From: Bombilactobacillus bombi
GTDB lineage: Bacteria; Bacillota; Bacilli; Lactobacillales; Lactobacillaceae
Assembly: GCF_003522965.1 (NCBI RefSeq)
Contig: NZ_CP031513.1
Coordinates: 1,778,085-1,842,084, forward strand
Direction of reading: 5' to 3'
DNA length: 64,000 nucleotides
Made by a program: the position numbers and the translations under genes. How positions within the stretch are numbered: position 1 is the first letter of the stretch; every line of letters starts with the position of its first letter. A model generated the notes under the pieces. The model saw only the letters and a list, made by a program, of their open reading frames with translations. It searched no databases and was not told where the DNA came from. Positions 17,692-25,331 of the stretch are shown here, piece by piece.

Positions 17692-18300
17692 TTAGGCTCG
17701 ATTAATCCCAAGACTCTCACGACTTCCGAGTTGAGAATCATGGGCTAAACGTAAAATTAAATCAGCAATACTCTTGCGAGAAACATCATGACCACCAAAA
17801 GGCTCGCCTTTTTGGGTTATTTGGTAATGTATGTCAGTACCATTGTCGAACCATCCAGGACGAATCACAGTATAATTCAAACTTGAAGCTTCAATAATAT
17901 CTGCAGCTTGGCGATAATTCTTGAGAAGGGGATTATGCTGCAAATTACCTTCTTCGCCAATTGCAGCAGGAATTTCATTGTAAATTCCCATGGAACTGAT
18001 AAAAATTAGACGTCGAATATTCATTTGGGTCATTTGCGTTACTAGAGATTGTGCCATTTGGGGTAAGTCACCACTTAAGGCGGCAACAACCACATCTTGT
18101 CCTTGTAAAGCTGCTTGTAGTTGCTGAGAATTAGTCACGTCACCAGTTACTAAATGTTCACGTTGCGGATTAATCTGGGTTTGTAATGGTGTTAGATTTC
18201 TTGCCATTAAGGTTAACTGATCATCTGAATTCTCTAAAAAATATTGTCGTGTAACTTGTCCAAGTGATCCAGTTGCACCAATAATTAAGACCTTAGTCAT
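17692..18300 (-). CDS. NAD(P)-binding protein, NmrA/atypical SDR
   Basis: 202 aa, first gene of the minus-strand oxidoreductase operon, with AAAGGAG before the ATG. Glycine motif GATGSLGQVTRQYF, SSMGIYNEIP and the closing DVSRKSIADLILRL mark it as an atypical SDR and a tandem paralogue of the 17048 gene. The promoter about 30 bases upstream has MerR geometry. Confidence 0.87.
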   Translation of the reverse strand: MTKVLIIGATGSLGQVTRQYFLENSDDQLTLMARNLTPLQTQINPQREHLVTGDVTNSQQLQAALQGQDVVVAALSGDLPQMAQSLVTQMTQMNIRRLIFISSMGIYNEIPAAIGEEGNLQHNPLLKNYRQAADIIEASSLNYTVIRPGWFDNGTDIHYQITQKGEPFGGHDVSRKSIADLILRLAHDSQLGSRESLGINRA

Positions 18301-18326
18301 TGAGAATCTCCTTTCTATAAGCTACG

Positions 18327-18357
18327 ATAATAGTGTATCCCCTTATACTTACTGTAA
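18327..18357 (-). promoter_or_regulatory. MerR-type promoter of the oxidoreductase operon
   Basis: Read on the minus strand: -35 TTACAG, a 19-bp spacer containing the dyad GTATAAGGGGATAC, then -10 TATTAT. A 19-bp spacer with a central dyad is the signature of promoters activated by MerR proteins through DNA untwisting, and a merR gene is divergent. Confidence 0.75.
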
Positions 18358-18466
18358 TGCAAGCAAAATTGAAGCCAAAGATGATTCGATTATGATAGGA
18401 TTAAGAACTATCATAATAATTTTTCCTTGATAAGGGTTTAGACTAGAATTAAAGGAGAACAAATAA

Positions 18467-18901
18467 ATGACTTATACAATACAAGAAGCAGCTGATAAAA
18501 TGGGGTTAACTGCCTATACTTTGCGTTATTATGACAATCATGGCATGTTACCTTATGTCAAACGGGATGAAAATAATAACCGGATCTTTGATGAAGTAGA
18601 TTTAGAGTGGATTCATATTATTATTTGTATGCGTAAAACCGGTATGCCCTTAAAGAAGATTCAGCATTATTTACAATTAGTCGTCCAAGGAGAACAGACA
18701 GTTCCCGAACGTTATCAGATTATGTTGGAGCAGCAACAACGAACCCTAGCTGAAATTAATGAACTCAACCAACATTTAATGACAATAAATAAAAAAGTAT
18801 CCCATTATGCAGATATCTTAATTAATCAAAAGCCTGACACATATGTGCCCTCAAACATTAGTTCTCTAAAATCTACCAATCATCAGCAAACAGCTAATTA
18901 A
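18467..18901 (+). CDS. MerR-family transcriptional regulator
   Basis: 144 aa. N-terminal winged HTH (YTIQEAADKMGLTAYTLRYYDNHGML) followed by the dimerisation coiled coil (about residues 80-125). No cysteines of the metal- or redox-sensing kind are in the effector region, matching the group that controls aldehyde/alcohol-handling oxidoreductases. AAGGAG precedes the ATG. It is divergent from the four-gene oxidoreductase operon whose promoter carries the MerR-type dyad, so it is the likely activator. Confidence 0.92.
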   Translation: MTYTIQEAADKMGLTAYTLRYYDNHGMLPYVKRDENNNRIFDEVDLEWIHIIICMRKTGMPLKKIQHYLQLVVQGEQTVPERYQIMLEQQQRTLAEINELNQHLMTINKKVSHYADILINQKPDTYVPSNISSLKSTNHQQTAN

Positions 18902-18902
18902 A

Positions 18903-18936
18903 AAAGGATGCCACCTCTAACGGTCGCATCCTTTTA
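18903..18936. terminator. Convergent terminator
   Basis: Stem AAGGATGC / GCATCCTT with A- and T-runs on either side, between merR and the dehydrogenase gene. Confidence 0.75.
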
Positions 18937-18963
18937 TTGAAATACACTATATAATAGAAGAAA

Positions 18964-19953
18964 CTAGTTAACTACATGATCACAAGGTTGGTCTTGAATT
19001 AGCTGAACAGCATCATCCAGACTAATATCAACCATATTTTGCACTGCAATGTTGGTGTAAAAACCAATATGAGGTGTCAAAATCACATTGTCCATTGCCC
19101 GCAATTTTTTTAGTTGTTCACTAGGTAGTTCTTTACCACGTAAATCCACATTGAAAAAGTTCTCTTCACCAGTTAAGGTATCTAAGGCTGCACCAGCAAT
19201 TTGTTGTTGTTCTAAAGCGTTAATTAAGGCAGCAGTATCAATAACTGGTCCACGACATTCATTAATAATATAAGCTGTTGGCTTCATTAAGCTCAAGGCT
19301 TTGGCGTCAATTAAATTTTTCGAGGTCTCGTTTAAGTCCACATGTAAACAAATAACATCGGATTCTTGTAAGACTTCTTCTTTGGTCTTAAAAGTTAAGA
19401 TATCATCTAAGTCATGATTAGGCTTGGTATCGTTGGCGATGACATTTGCTCCTAAAGCATGAAAGATTTGCGCAGTAGTACTGCCAATACGGCCAGCACC
19501 AATAATTCCGATTGTCAGGGAATGAAGTTCAGTGGCTTGCAATCCTTGCCAACGAAAATCTTGCTGCTTCATGCGAGCATCAAAGAGTGGCAATTTACGA
19601 ATTAAACGCATGGTATGTGTGAGTGCTAATTCAGCCACTGAATGGGGAGAATATGCAGGTACATTGCTGACTTTGAGATTATTTTCAGTAGCTAAGGGTA
19701 AGTTCACAACATCAAAACCAGCGGTTCGAGTAGTAAGCTGTTTGAAGCCCAGTTCTTGTAATTTGGGATAAACATCATCTTCAATTTGACTGCGCTGTTG
19801 TGTAACGACTCCATCAAAACCGGCTAAACGATCAACTGTATCAGAATGTAATTCCCAATCAGTGGTTTGAATTTCAATTTCAGGATGACGTGCTTGCCAT
19901 TGCTTAATTGCAGGTAATTCATCATCACGAACAGTTAATAAGATAATTCTCAT
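18964..19953 (-). CDS. D-2-hydroxyacid dehydrogenase (D-lactate dehydrogenase-like)
   Basis: 329 aa NAD-dependent enzyme reducing 2-oxoacids to D-2-hydroxyacids. NAD fold GIIGAGRIGSTTAQIF near residue 150; catalytic Arg in INECRGP, Glu in LTGEE region and His in LTPHIGFYTN match the D-LDH/hydroxyisocaproate subfamily. The ATG follows the aminotransferase stop directly and its SD (AAAGGAGGTCAT) is inside that gene's last codons, so the two are translationally coupled. With an aminotransferase it would turn amino acids into hydroxyacids such as phenyllactate or hydroxyphenyllactate; the substrate is inferred. Confidence 0.92.
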   Translation of the reverse strand: MRIILLTVRDDELPAIKQWQARHPEIEIQTTDWELHSDTVDRLAGFDGVVTQQRSQIEDDVYPKLQELGFKQLTTRTAGFDVVNLPLATENNLKVSNVPAYSPHSVAELALTHTMRLIRKLPLFDARMKQQDFRWQGLQATELHSLTIGIIGAGRIGSTTAQIFHALGANVIANDTKPNHDLDDILTFKTKEEVLQESDVICLHVDLNETSKNLIDAKALSLMKPTAYIINECRGPVIDTAALINALEQQQIAGAALDTLTGEENFFNVDLRGKELPSEQLKKLRAMDNVILTPHIGFYTNIAVQNMVDISLDDAVQLIQDQPCDHVVN

Positions 19954-21138
19954 TTAATGACCTCCTTTTTGTTGGCGAATATTTTGGACGTATGCTTGCA
20001 TTAATTGCATTCCCCGTTGAATCTCTTCCATGCTGGTAGCATAGCTTAATCTTAAATAACCACTGCCACCAGGTCCAAAGTATGATCCTGGGACTGCTGC
20101 CACTGGACCGTTTTGGGCTAAATCACGAGCAAAACGTTCATCATCTTGATCTAAATCTTCAGGAATTTGTGCAAAAATATAGAAAGCACCCCCTGGAGTT
20201 GCACACTTAAAGCCCATTTGCTCCATTTGTTCTACAATGTAATCACGGCGTTTTTGATATTGGGCGCGCATTGGTAATGCATCATCTATCCCATTTTTGA
20301 AAGCTTCTTCAGCTGCATCTTGAGTGACAGTGGCAGCACTTGTAATCGTGAATTGGTGAATTTTACCAAGCTCGTCTGTGATGGCTTGTGGAGCACACAT
20401 TAAACCAATTCTCCAACCAGTCATAGCATGCGATTTTGACACACCAGTAATTAGAATTACTTGATCTTTGAGGCTCTTGGATAAGCTAGCGTGAGGTCCG
20501 TTGTAATTTAATTCGCTATAAATTTCGTCACAAAGAACGAAAATTGGTTGATCTCTTAAAACATCACCTAAAGCATCTAATTCACTTTGGGAATAAGTAA
20601 CACCTGTAGGATTACTTGGATAATTTAAGATGACTAAGCGTACACCTTCGCCAGCTTTCTCGATGGTGTCTTGCAGCATTTGGGGAGTCAACTTAAAGCC
20701 GTTGCTGGAAGTATCAACTAAAATAGGTTCACCGCCTGCCAAGACAGTATCTGCAATGTATAACGGGAATGTTGGTGTCGGAATAATAACTTTATCACCA
20801 GGGTTTAAAACAGACATGACAGCAGTATAAATTCCTTCAGTTGCTCCTTCAGTCACAATGACTTCATCAGCAGTATAATGCTGGTCATATTTTTGAGCTA
20901 AGAAGTTAGCCGCTGCTTGGCGTAAACCGGCAGTCCCATTGCTAGGAGCATAGTGAGAATGGTTGGCTTGAATACTAGCGATGGCAGCTTCTTTGATATG
21001 TTCGGGAGTATTGAAGTCGGGTTCGCCTAAGGTGAAGTTAACGATGTTTGGAATTTGATTAGCGAATGTCGAAAAAGCTAAAATAGCTGACGGCTTCACT
21101 TGACTAAGTTGACGATTGAGATATTGATTCATTTGCAT
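19954..21138 (-). CDS. Class I/II aminotransferase, probably aromatic
   Basis: About 394 aa PLP enzyme. AGGAAAGG touches the first ATG (21147), so ATG 21138 is the likelier start. Family I gamma signs are NFTLGEPDFNTPEHI, NYPSNPTGVTY, the PLP-Lys in TGVSKSHAMTGWRIG (about residue 235) and the C-terminal Arg in YLRLSYA. The substrate is not readable from motifs alone, but the 19-residue leader peptide upstream is loaded with Tyr and Phe codons, which suggests an aromatic aminotransferase. First gene of an operon with the D-hydroxyacid dehydrogenase. Confidence 0.9.
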   Translation of the reverse strand: MQMNQYLNRQLSQVKPSAILAFSTFANQIPNIVNFTLGEPDFNTPEHIKEAAIASIQANHSHYAPSNGTAGLRQAAANFLAQKYDQHYTADEVIVTEGATEGIYTAVMSVLNPGDKVIIPTPTFPLYIADTVLAGGEPILVDTSSNGFKLTPQMLQDTIEKAGEGVRLVILNYPSNPTGVTYSQSELDALGDVLRDQPIFVLCDEIYSELNYNGPHASLSKSLKDQVILITGVSKSHAMTGWRIGLMCAPQAITDELGKIHQFTITSAATVTQDAAEEAFKNGIDDALPMRAQYQKRRDYIVEQMEQMGFKCATPGGAFYIFAQIPEDLDQDDERFARDLAQNGPVAAVPGSYFGPGGSGYLRLSYATSMEEIQRGMQLMQAYVQNIRQQKGGH

Positions 21139-21160
21139 GATATTCATCCTTTCCTAAATA

Positions 21161-21427
21161 AAAAGACCCAACAGATTAATTGTGAAAATCTGTTGGGTCT
21201 TGGCCAAATTAGTTTATTAGGTGACCCATCAGATTTTCTAAAACCTGCTAGGTCGAATTCGCTCAAGTAAATAAGCTTTCGTTCCTACAGGTGTCAAACA
21301 CTTGTTAGCGTGTTTGCACCCATAGATTCAGAGTACAAACACTATCTAAAGAAACGAAAGTAATAATAGGCATTCAATTGTCGAATTTGAAGTTTTAACA
21401 TTATCTGGGCTCCTGACTTATTGAATA
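21161..21427 (-). promoter_or_regulatory. Transcription attenuator (leader RNA with terminator/antiterminator)
   Basis: Minus-strand leader of about 290 nt. In RNA order: leader-peptide codons containing CUUUCGUU (21360-21353); its complement AACGAAAG (21283-21276) next to CCUGUAGG (21291-21284); segment 1 GACCUAGCAGGUUUU (21254-21240); segment 2 AAAAUCUGAUGGGUC (21237-21223); segment 3 GACCCAACAGAUU and segment 4 AAUCUGUUGGGUC, forming a 15-bp terminator stem (21201-21163) followed by T. Segment 2 can pair with 1 (14 of 15) or with 3 (14 of 15), while 3 with 4 terminates. CCUGUAGG can also pair with CCUAGCAGG of segment 1. These are the exclusive pairings of a ribosome-controlled attenuator. 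Confidence 0.85.
21342..21401 (-). CDS. Aromatic leader peptide
   Basis: 19-codon ORF: MLKLQIRQLNAYYYFRFFR then TAG. The last eight codons contain three Tyr and three Phe. AGGAG is eight bases before the ATG, and the ORF begins about 26 bases after the predicted transcription start. Its Tyr/Phe/Arg codons overlap the CUUUCGUU strand of the first leader helix, so ribosome stalling there would alter the fold. Composition and position match leader peptides of phe/tyr attenuators. Confidence 0.82.
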   Translation of the reverse strand: MLKLQIRQLNAYYYFRFFR

Positions 21428-21432
21428 GTTAT

Positions 21433-21462
21433 AATCTAATCCAACTACAGGGTAAATGTCAA
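21433..21462 (-). promoter_or_regulatory. Promoter of the aminotransferase operon
   Basis: On the minus strand: -35 TTGACA, 18-bp spacer, -10 TAGATT, placing the start near 21427. Confidence 0.65.
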
Positions 21463-21613
21463 TACTTTTTTAATTTTAATTTAATTTTGTTAATAAAAAC
21501 TTTTTAATTTTTTTAAAAAAAGTATGGTAAACTGCATTATAGCAAGGAGTTCTAGTCAAACAATTAAAAATTGCCTTTATTAGTAGATTTAATTTATTTG
21601 TAATGATGCCTTG

Positions 21614-21642
21614 TTGACAAGATTTAAATTTTAACTTATTCT
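21614..21642 (+). promoter_or_regulatory. Promoter of the APC permease gene
   Basis: -35 TTGACA (21614-21619), 17-bp spacer, -10 TATTCT (21637-21642), about 27 bases before the SD. Confidence 0.7.
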
Positions 21643-21675
21643 ACAAATTACAAATTAAACAAAGGAATGATGCTT

Positions 21676-23076
21676 GTGTCAATCTGGCAGAAAATTACAC
21701 AAAAAGCCGATGTTCAACAATATTTGCAAGAAGACGTGCAATTCGAAAAAACACTGCGCGCGAAAGATTTGATGGCTCTGGGGATTGGGGCAGTAATTGG
21801 AACGGGAATCTTTATCTTGCCCGGCACAGTAGCTGCGACTGTCAGTGGTCCGGGAGTTATCTTAAGCTTTTTAATCGCAGCAATTGTGTGCGCGACTGCT
21901 GCAATGTGTTATGCAGAATTTGCGTCTGCTTTACCCGTGGCGGGGAGTGCGTATTCTTATGGAAATATTATCTTCGGTCAATTGATTGGTTGGATTATTG
22001 GCTGGGCGCTTATCTTAGAGTATATGCTGGCAGTAGCGACAGTATCAGTGGGATTTTCTGCTTATTTTAGTGCCTTTTTGAAGGGATTTGGGATTAGTTT
22101 ACCGCAAGCAATTTCTGGTCCACTGAATTTACATCAACATACGTATATTAATTTAGTAGCAGTTGTAGTGGTTTTGTTAATTTCAGCCATGTTATCACGT
22201 GGAATGCAAACCTCTATGAAAATTAATGACTGGATGGTAGTTATTAAGATTGTAATTATTGCAATTTTTATTGCAGTGGGGATTTTTTATGTTAAACCCA
22301 AGAACTGGTCGCCATTTATGCCTTTCGGCACTTCTGGAGTATTAACGGGAGCTTCGACAGTGTTCTTCGCTTATCTTGGCTTTGATGCTGTTTCTTCTTC
22401 AGCGCCGGAAGTGAAAAATCCGCAACGCAATCTGCCAATTGGAATTATTGGGACATTGATTATTGCGACGATTCTTTACATGGCTGTAGCTACAGTGTTA
22501 ACAGGGATGGTACCTTATACCAAGTTAAATGTAGCCGATCCTGTCGCTTTTGCCTTGCAGTTTTTCCACTTAAATACAGTTGCGGGTATTATTTCCTTAG
22601 GGGCTATGGCCGGGATGTTCACGATGATGGTTACCATGATTTATAGTAGTTCGCGCTTGGTCTATGCAATTGGGCGTGACGGCTTATTACCTAAGTTTTT
22701 AGGTAGCATCAATCAAAAGCACCTACCTAATAATAGTTTGGTAATTGTAACAATCATTATTGCTATTATGGGAGGATTTATTAATCTTAACCAATTAGCG
22801 GAATTAGTTAATATTGGGACTTTAATCGCATTTGCGTTTGTTTCTATTGGAGTTGTACCATTGCGTAAACGCCAGGATATTAAGAATGATGGTTTCAAAG
22901 TACCATTTTATCCAGTTTTGCCAATTATTTCGTTGATTTTGTGTCTGTATTTGATGACCAAATTAAAATTGGTAACTTGGATTGCATCAGCTATTTGGTT
23001 CACTATCGGGATTATTATTTATTTGACTTATAGTATTCATCATAGCAACTTAAATCAAAAGAAAAAAAGTGAATGA
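21676..23076 (+). CDS. APC-family amino acid permease
   Basis: About 466 aa, around 12 membrane segments. AAAGGA abuts the ATG at 21667, so GTG at 21676 is better spaced. The first helix carries the APC signature GIGAVIGTGIFILPG, and FAYLGFDAVSSSAPEVKNPQRNLPIGI is typical of the cationic amino acid transporter (YfnA-like) subgroup. It is divergent from the aminotransferase operon with its own promoter, suggesting uptake of the amino acid handled there; specificity is unproven. Confidence 0.9.
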   Translation: MSIWQKITQKADVQQYLQEDVQFEKTLRAKDLMALGIGAVIGTGIFILPGTVAATVSGPGVILSFLIAAIVCATAAMCYAEFASALPVAGSAYSYGNIIFGQLIGWIIGWALILEYMLAVATVSVGFSAYFSAFLKGFGISLPQAISGPLNLHQHTYINLVAVVVVLLISAMLSRGMQTSMKINDWMVVIKIVIIAIFIAVGIFYVKPKNWSPFMPFGTSGVLTGASTVFFAYLGFDAVSSSAPEVKNPQRNLPIGIIGTLIIATILYMAVATVLTGMVPYTKLNVADPVAFALQFFHLNTVAGIISLGAMAGMFTMMVTMIYSSSRLVYAIGRDGLLPKFLGSINQKHLPNNSLVIVTIIIAIMGGFINLNQLAELVNIGTLIAFAFVSIGVVPLRKRQDIKNDGFKVPFYPVLPIISLILCLYLMTKLKLVTWIASAIWFTIGIIIYLTYSIHHSNLNQKKKSE

Positions 23077-23181
23077 AAATAATTTTACAATCTTTGCAGA
23101 AAAATTAATATTGGGATAGCGTGAAATAGGGAATTTTAAGAACTGAATGGAATGAAATTCATTTTAAATAAATTATGAATT

Positions 23182-23228
23182 ATCCTCCAATTAAAGGACA
23201 TAAGGGTCTAATAATTGGAGGATTTTTA
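23182..23228 (+). terminator. Terminator after the permease
   Basis: Stem TCCTCCAATTA / TAATTGGAGGA followed by five T. Confidence 0.85.
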
Positions 23229-23305
23229 GTGTTTATACAATTAAAAATTAGTGTTTATTTATTAAAACTTTTTAAGTATAATGTCTTCAAAAGGAGGTTG
23301 AGCCA

Positions 23306-24382
23306 ATGTTAGTAAAACCTAAACCATTACATATAGGAGATCAAGTGGCTGTTGTCAGTTTGTCGCAGGGAACTTTAGGAGAAGCATTTGCTGCTCATCA
23401 ACGGCAATTAGGAATCCAACGATTACAAGAATTAGGCCTCAAGCCAGTGTTTATGCCCAATGCACTCAAAGGAATTGCTTATCTCAAAGAACACCCAAAA
23501 GCGCGCGCACAAGACTTAAAGCAAGCTTTTTCAGATCAACATATCAAAGGGATTTTTGCCGCAATAGGCGGTGAAGATACTTTTAAATTGTTGCCATACT
23601 TAATGGAAGATGAAGAATTTAAGCAAAATGTTCGTCAACATCCGAAGTTATTTAGTGGATTTTCAGATACGACCGTTGATCATTTAATGTTTTATCGTCT
23701 AGGAATGCAAAGTTTTTATGGACCAAACTTTTTAAATGATTTGGCAGAGTTAGACACTCAAATGTTGCCTTATACCCGCAAAACGGTTGAACATTATTTT
23801 ACTAATCCTCAACAAACTGAAATAGAAGCTAGTCCAATTTGGTATGAAGAACGGACGGATTTTTCTGATGCTCAAGTCGGTACACCTAGACCGCAACATG
23901 CTGATAAGGATGGTTATCTCACTTTACGCGGAACTGGTCAGATTCAAGGTCAATTGTTGGGTGGCTGTTTGGAAAGTTTAACCGATTTAATAATTGGTTC
24001 GCGCTATTCTGAAGAAATAGCAATCAATACCCAATATCAAATCTTTCCATCAGCTGCTCAATGGCAAGATAAAATCCTGTTTATTGAAACTAGTGAAGGA
24101 CAACCAACGCCTGCTAAATATCGCCAATTATTACAAGTATTAGATGAAAAAGGTGTATTATCAGCTGTCAAAGCTATTATTGTCGGTAAGCCGCAAAATA
24201 AAAAATACTATGACGAATATCAACAAGTGTTACTAGAGATGACAGCAGCTTATCAGACCCCAATTTTGTATAATTGCAATTTTGGTCATGCTTATCCGCG
24301 GACGGCGTTGCCCTATGGAGCTCAAACTCAAATTGATTTTGATCAAAAAACATTAACAATTGTGGAACCTTGGTTTGATTAA
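23306..24382 (+). CDS. S66-family peptidase (LD-carboxypeptidase/MccF-like)
   Basis: 358 aa serine peptidase without signal peptide. Family elements are AIGGEDTFKLLPYL, the nucleophile-Ser region FSGFSDTT (about residue 119), the Glu region LFIETSEGQPTP (about 262) and the His region FGHAYPRTALP (about 332). Cytosolic S66 enzymes trim tetrapeptides from recycled murein (LdcA) or cleave peptidyl-nucleotides such as microcin C (MccF); length and insertions look closer to the MccF-like branch. Monocistronic, AAAGGAGG before the ATG. Confidence 0.87.
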   Translation: MLVKPKPLHIGDQVAVVSLSQGTLGEAFAAHQRQLGIQRLQELGLKPVFMPNALKGIAYLKEHPKARAQDLKQAFSDQHIKGIFAAIGGEDTFKLLPYLMEDEEFKQNVRQHPKLFSGFSDTTVDHLMFYRLGMQSFYGPNFLNDLAELDTQMLPYTRKTVEHYFTNPQQTEIEASPIWYEERTDFSDAQVGTPRPQHADKDGYLTLRGTGQIQGQLLGGCLESLTDLIIGSRYSEEIAINTQYQIFPSAAQWQDKILFIETSEGQPTPAKYRQLLQVLDEKGVLSAVKAIIVGKPQNKKYYDEYQQVLLEMTAAYQTPILYNCNFGHAYPRTALPYGAQTQIDFDQKTLTIVEPWFD

Positions 24383-24394
24383 TATAATATGTAA

Positions 24395-24425
24395 AAAAAC
24401 AATGGCTTTGGCCATTGTTTTTTTA
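24395..24425. terminator. Convergent terminator
   Basis: Perfect stem ACAATGGC / GCCATTGT, A-run upstream and T-run downstream, serving S66 and the minus-strand Xre gene. Confidence 0.85.
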
Positions 24426-24438
24426 TGGAAATAAGTAA

Positions 24439-24774
24439 TTATTTATCGGATTTGCTGCCTCGAAGAAAACGACGAATAATTTCTAAGTCTTCATTTGAAA
24501 CAGGTTGGCCTTTATAAGTAAGCGATAGATTATCATCATTTAAATCAACTTGCTCTATAGTATGTTTATCAGAATTTTTAGTTGCAGTTAAATTATCCAT
24601 TGATACATTTAAAATATCGGCAATATTCTTAAGAGTTATTGAATTTGGTGTTGTATATCCACGTTCATAATTAGAAATAACTTGAGGTGATTGATGTATA
24701 AGTTGTCCCAATTCTTTTTGGGTGAGATTTTTTTGATTTCGATATTCTCTAATTCTTTCACCAATAGTCGCCAT
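24439..24774 (-). CDS. Xre-family repressor (CI-like)
   Basis: 111 aa. Start at the ATG after AAGGAGATGAG. N-terminal HTH: IGERIREYRNQKNLTQKELGQLIHQSPQVISNYERGYTTP, then about 45 residues of hydrophilic C-terminal region of unknown fold. It is divergent from a second Xre gene, and the 148-bp intergenic region contains three copies of a TAACG-type palindrome overlapping both promoters, resembling a phage CI/Cro switch. No integrase or structural phage genes are nearby. Confidence 0.87.
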   Translation of the reverse strand: MATIGERIREYRNQKNLTQKELGQLIHQSPQVISNYERGYTTPNSITLKNIADILNVSMDNLTATKNSDKHTIEQVDLNDDNLSLTYKGQPVSNEDLEIIRRFLRGSKSDK

Positions 24775-24816
24775 CAACTCATCTCCTTATTCTTGCACCT
24801 GATAATATATCAGCAA

Positions 24817-24831
24817 TAACGTAATTTGTTA
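24817..24831. promoter_or_regulatory. Xre operator O1
   Basis: TAACGTAATTTGTTA, dyad within AATAAC...GTTATT. It lies upstream of the minus-strand Xre gene near a -10-like TATATT. Confidence 0.65.
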
Positions 24832-24837
24832 TTAAAA

Positions 24838-24852
24838 TAACGGATTTATTGA
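24838..24852. promoter_or_regulatory. Xre operator O2 (half-conserved)
   Basis: TAACGGATTTATTGA: left half-site exact, right half degenerate. Centre 21 bp from O1, i.e. two helical turns. Confidence 0.5.
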
Positions 24853-24860
24853 AAAAGCAC

Positions 24861-24889
24861 TTTACATTAACGTATTTCGTTAGTAGAAT
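24861..24889 (+). promoter_or_regulatory. Promoter of the second Xre gene with operator O3 in its spacer
   Basis: -35 TTTACA (24861-24866), 17-bp spacer, -10 TAGAAT (24884-24889). The palindrome TAACGTATTTCGTTA (24868-24882) fills the spacer, so a bound repressor would exclude RNA polymerase. Confidence 0.75.
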
Positions 24890-24922
24890 GTAGTTAACTT
24901 ATAGACAAAGGTGGTGAATAAA

Positions 24923-25186
24923 ATGTGTGTCCAAAAAAATATTAAACGTATCAGACTTGCCAGAGGAATAAAGCAAAAAGCTATATCCAATTATTTGAAT
25001 ATTTCTGAAATGAAATATTCAAGAATAGAAAATTCTAATAAGAAAATAGATTCAAAGACTTTAGAAAAAATTGCTCAATTTTTGAATGTTAATGCAAATA
25101 TTTTTTTTGACGATAAAATAACGGAATCCGTTATAAAAAGATATTTACATACGCCATGTGATTTAATGGATAAGATTGCAGAATAA
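24923..25186 (+). CDS. Xre-family regulator (Cro-like)
   Basis: 87 aa from the ATG placed after AAAGGTGGTGA; the GTG at 24911 is part of that SD. HTH region IKRIRLARGIKQKAISNYLNISEMKYSRIENSNKKI (about residues 7-42), then a short helical C-terminus. Its promoter contains operator O3, and its own 3' region carries a fourth, perfect operator at 25118-25134. It could be the target or the antagonist of the divergent repressor. Confidence 0.85.
   Translation: MCVQKNIKRIRLARGIKQKAISNYLNISEMKYSRIENSNKKIDSKTLEKIAQFLNVNANIFFDDKITESVIKRYLHTPCDLMDKIAE
25118..25134. promoter_or_regulatory. Xre operator O4 inside the coding region
   Basis: ATAACGGAATCCGTTAT, a perfect 17-bp palindrome of the same TAACG...CGTTA type, lying in the codons for KITESVI near the end of the second Xre gene, about 250 bp from O3. 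Confidence 0.6.
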
Positions 25187-25250
25187 ATAAATTACTCAAA
25201 ATTATGGTTGTAAATATTAATAATTAATTACAATTTTGCATATTTAATAG

Positions 25251-25279
25251 TTTACATTTTACTGAAAAGATTGTAATAG
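25251..25279 (+). promoter_or_regulatory. Promoter of the mannose-type PTS operon
   Basis: TTTACA (25251-25256), 17-bp spacer, TAATAG (25274-25279). About 25 bases upstream is an interrupted dyad TTGTAA...TTACAA (25208-25233) that could bind a regulator. Confidence 0.5.
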
Positions 25280-25331
25280 CAAGTTTATGATATATCGATA
25301 TATATATAAATTGTTAGAAAGGATAGTTAAT

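Noticed and set aside
21161..21427. T-box riboswitch upstream of the aminotransferase
   Set aside because: The leader size and terminator fit, but no GGGTGGNACCGCG T-box sequence is present; the leader peptide and trp-like alternative pairings explain the region better.
21161..21427. Lysine or SAM riboswitch
   Set aside because: Conserved core motifs of these aptamers could not be found on the minus strand.
24439..25186. Prophage or integrative element around the Xre pair
   Set aside because: No integrase, excisionase, replication or structural genes, and no flanking attachment repeats were seen; neighbours are ordinary chromosomal genes.
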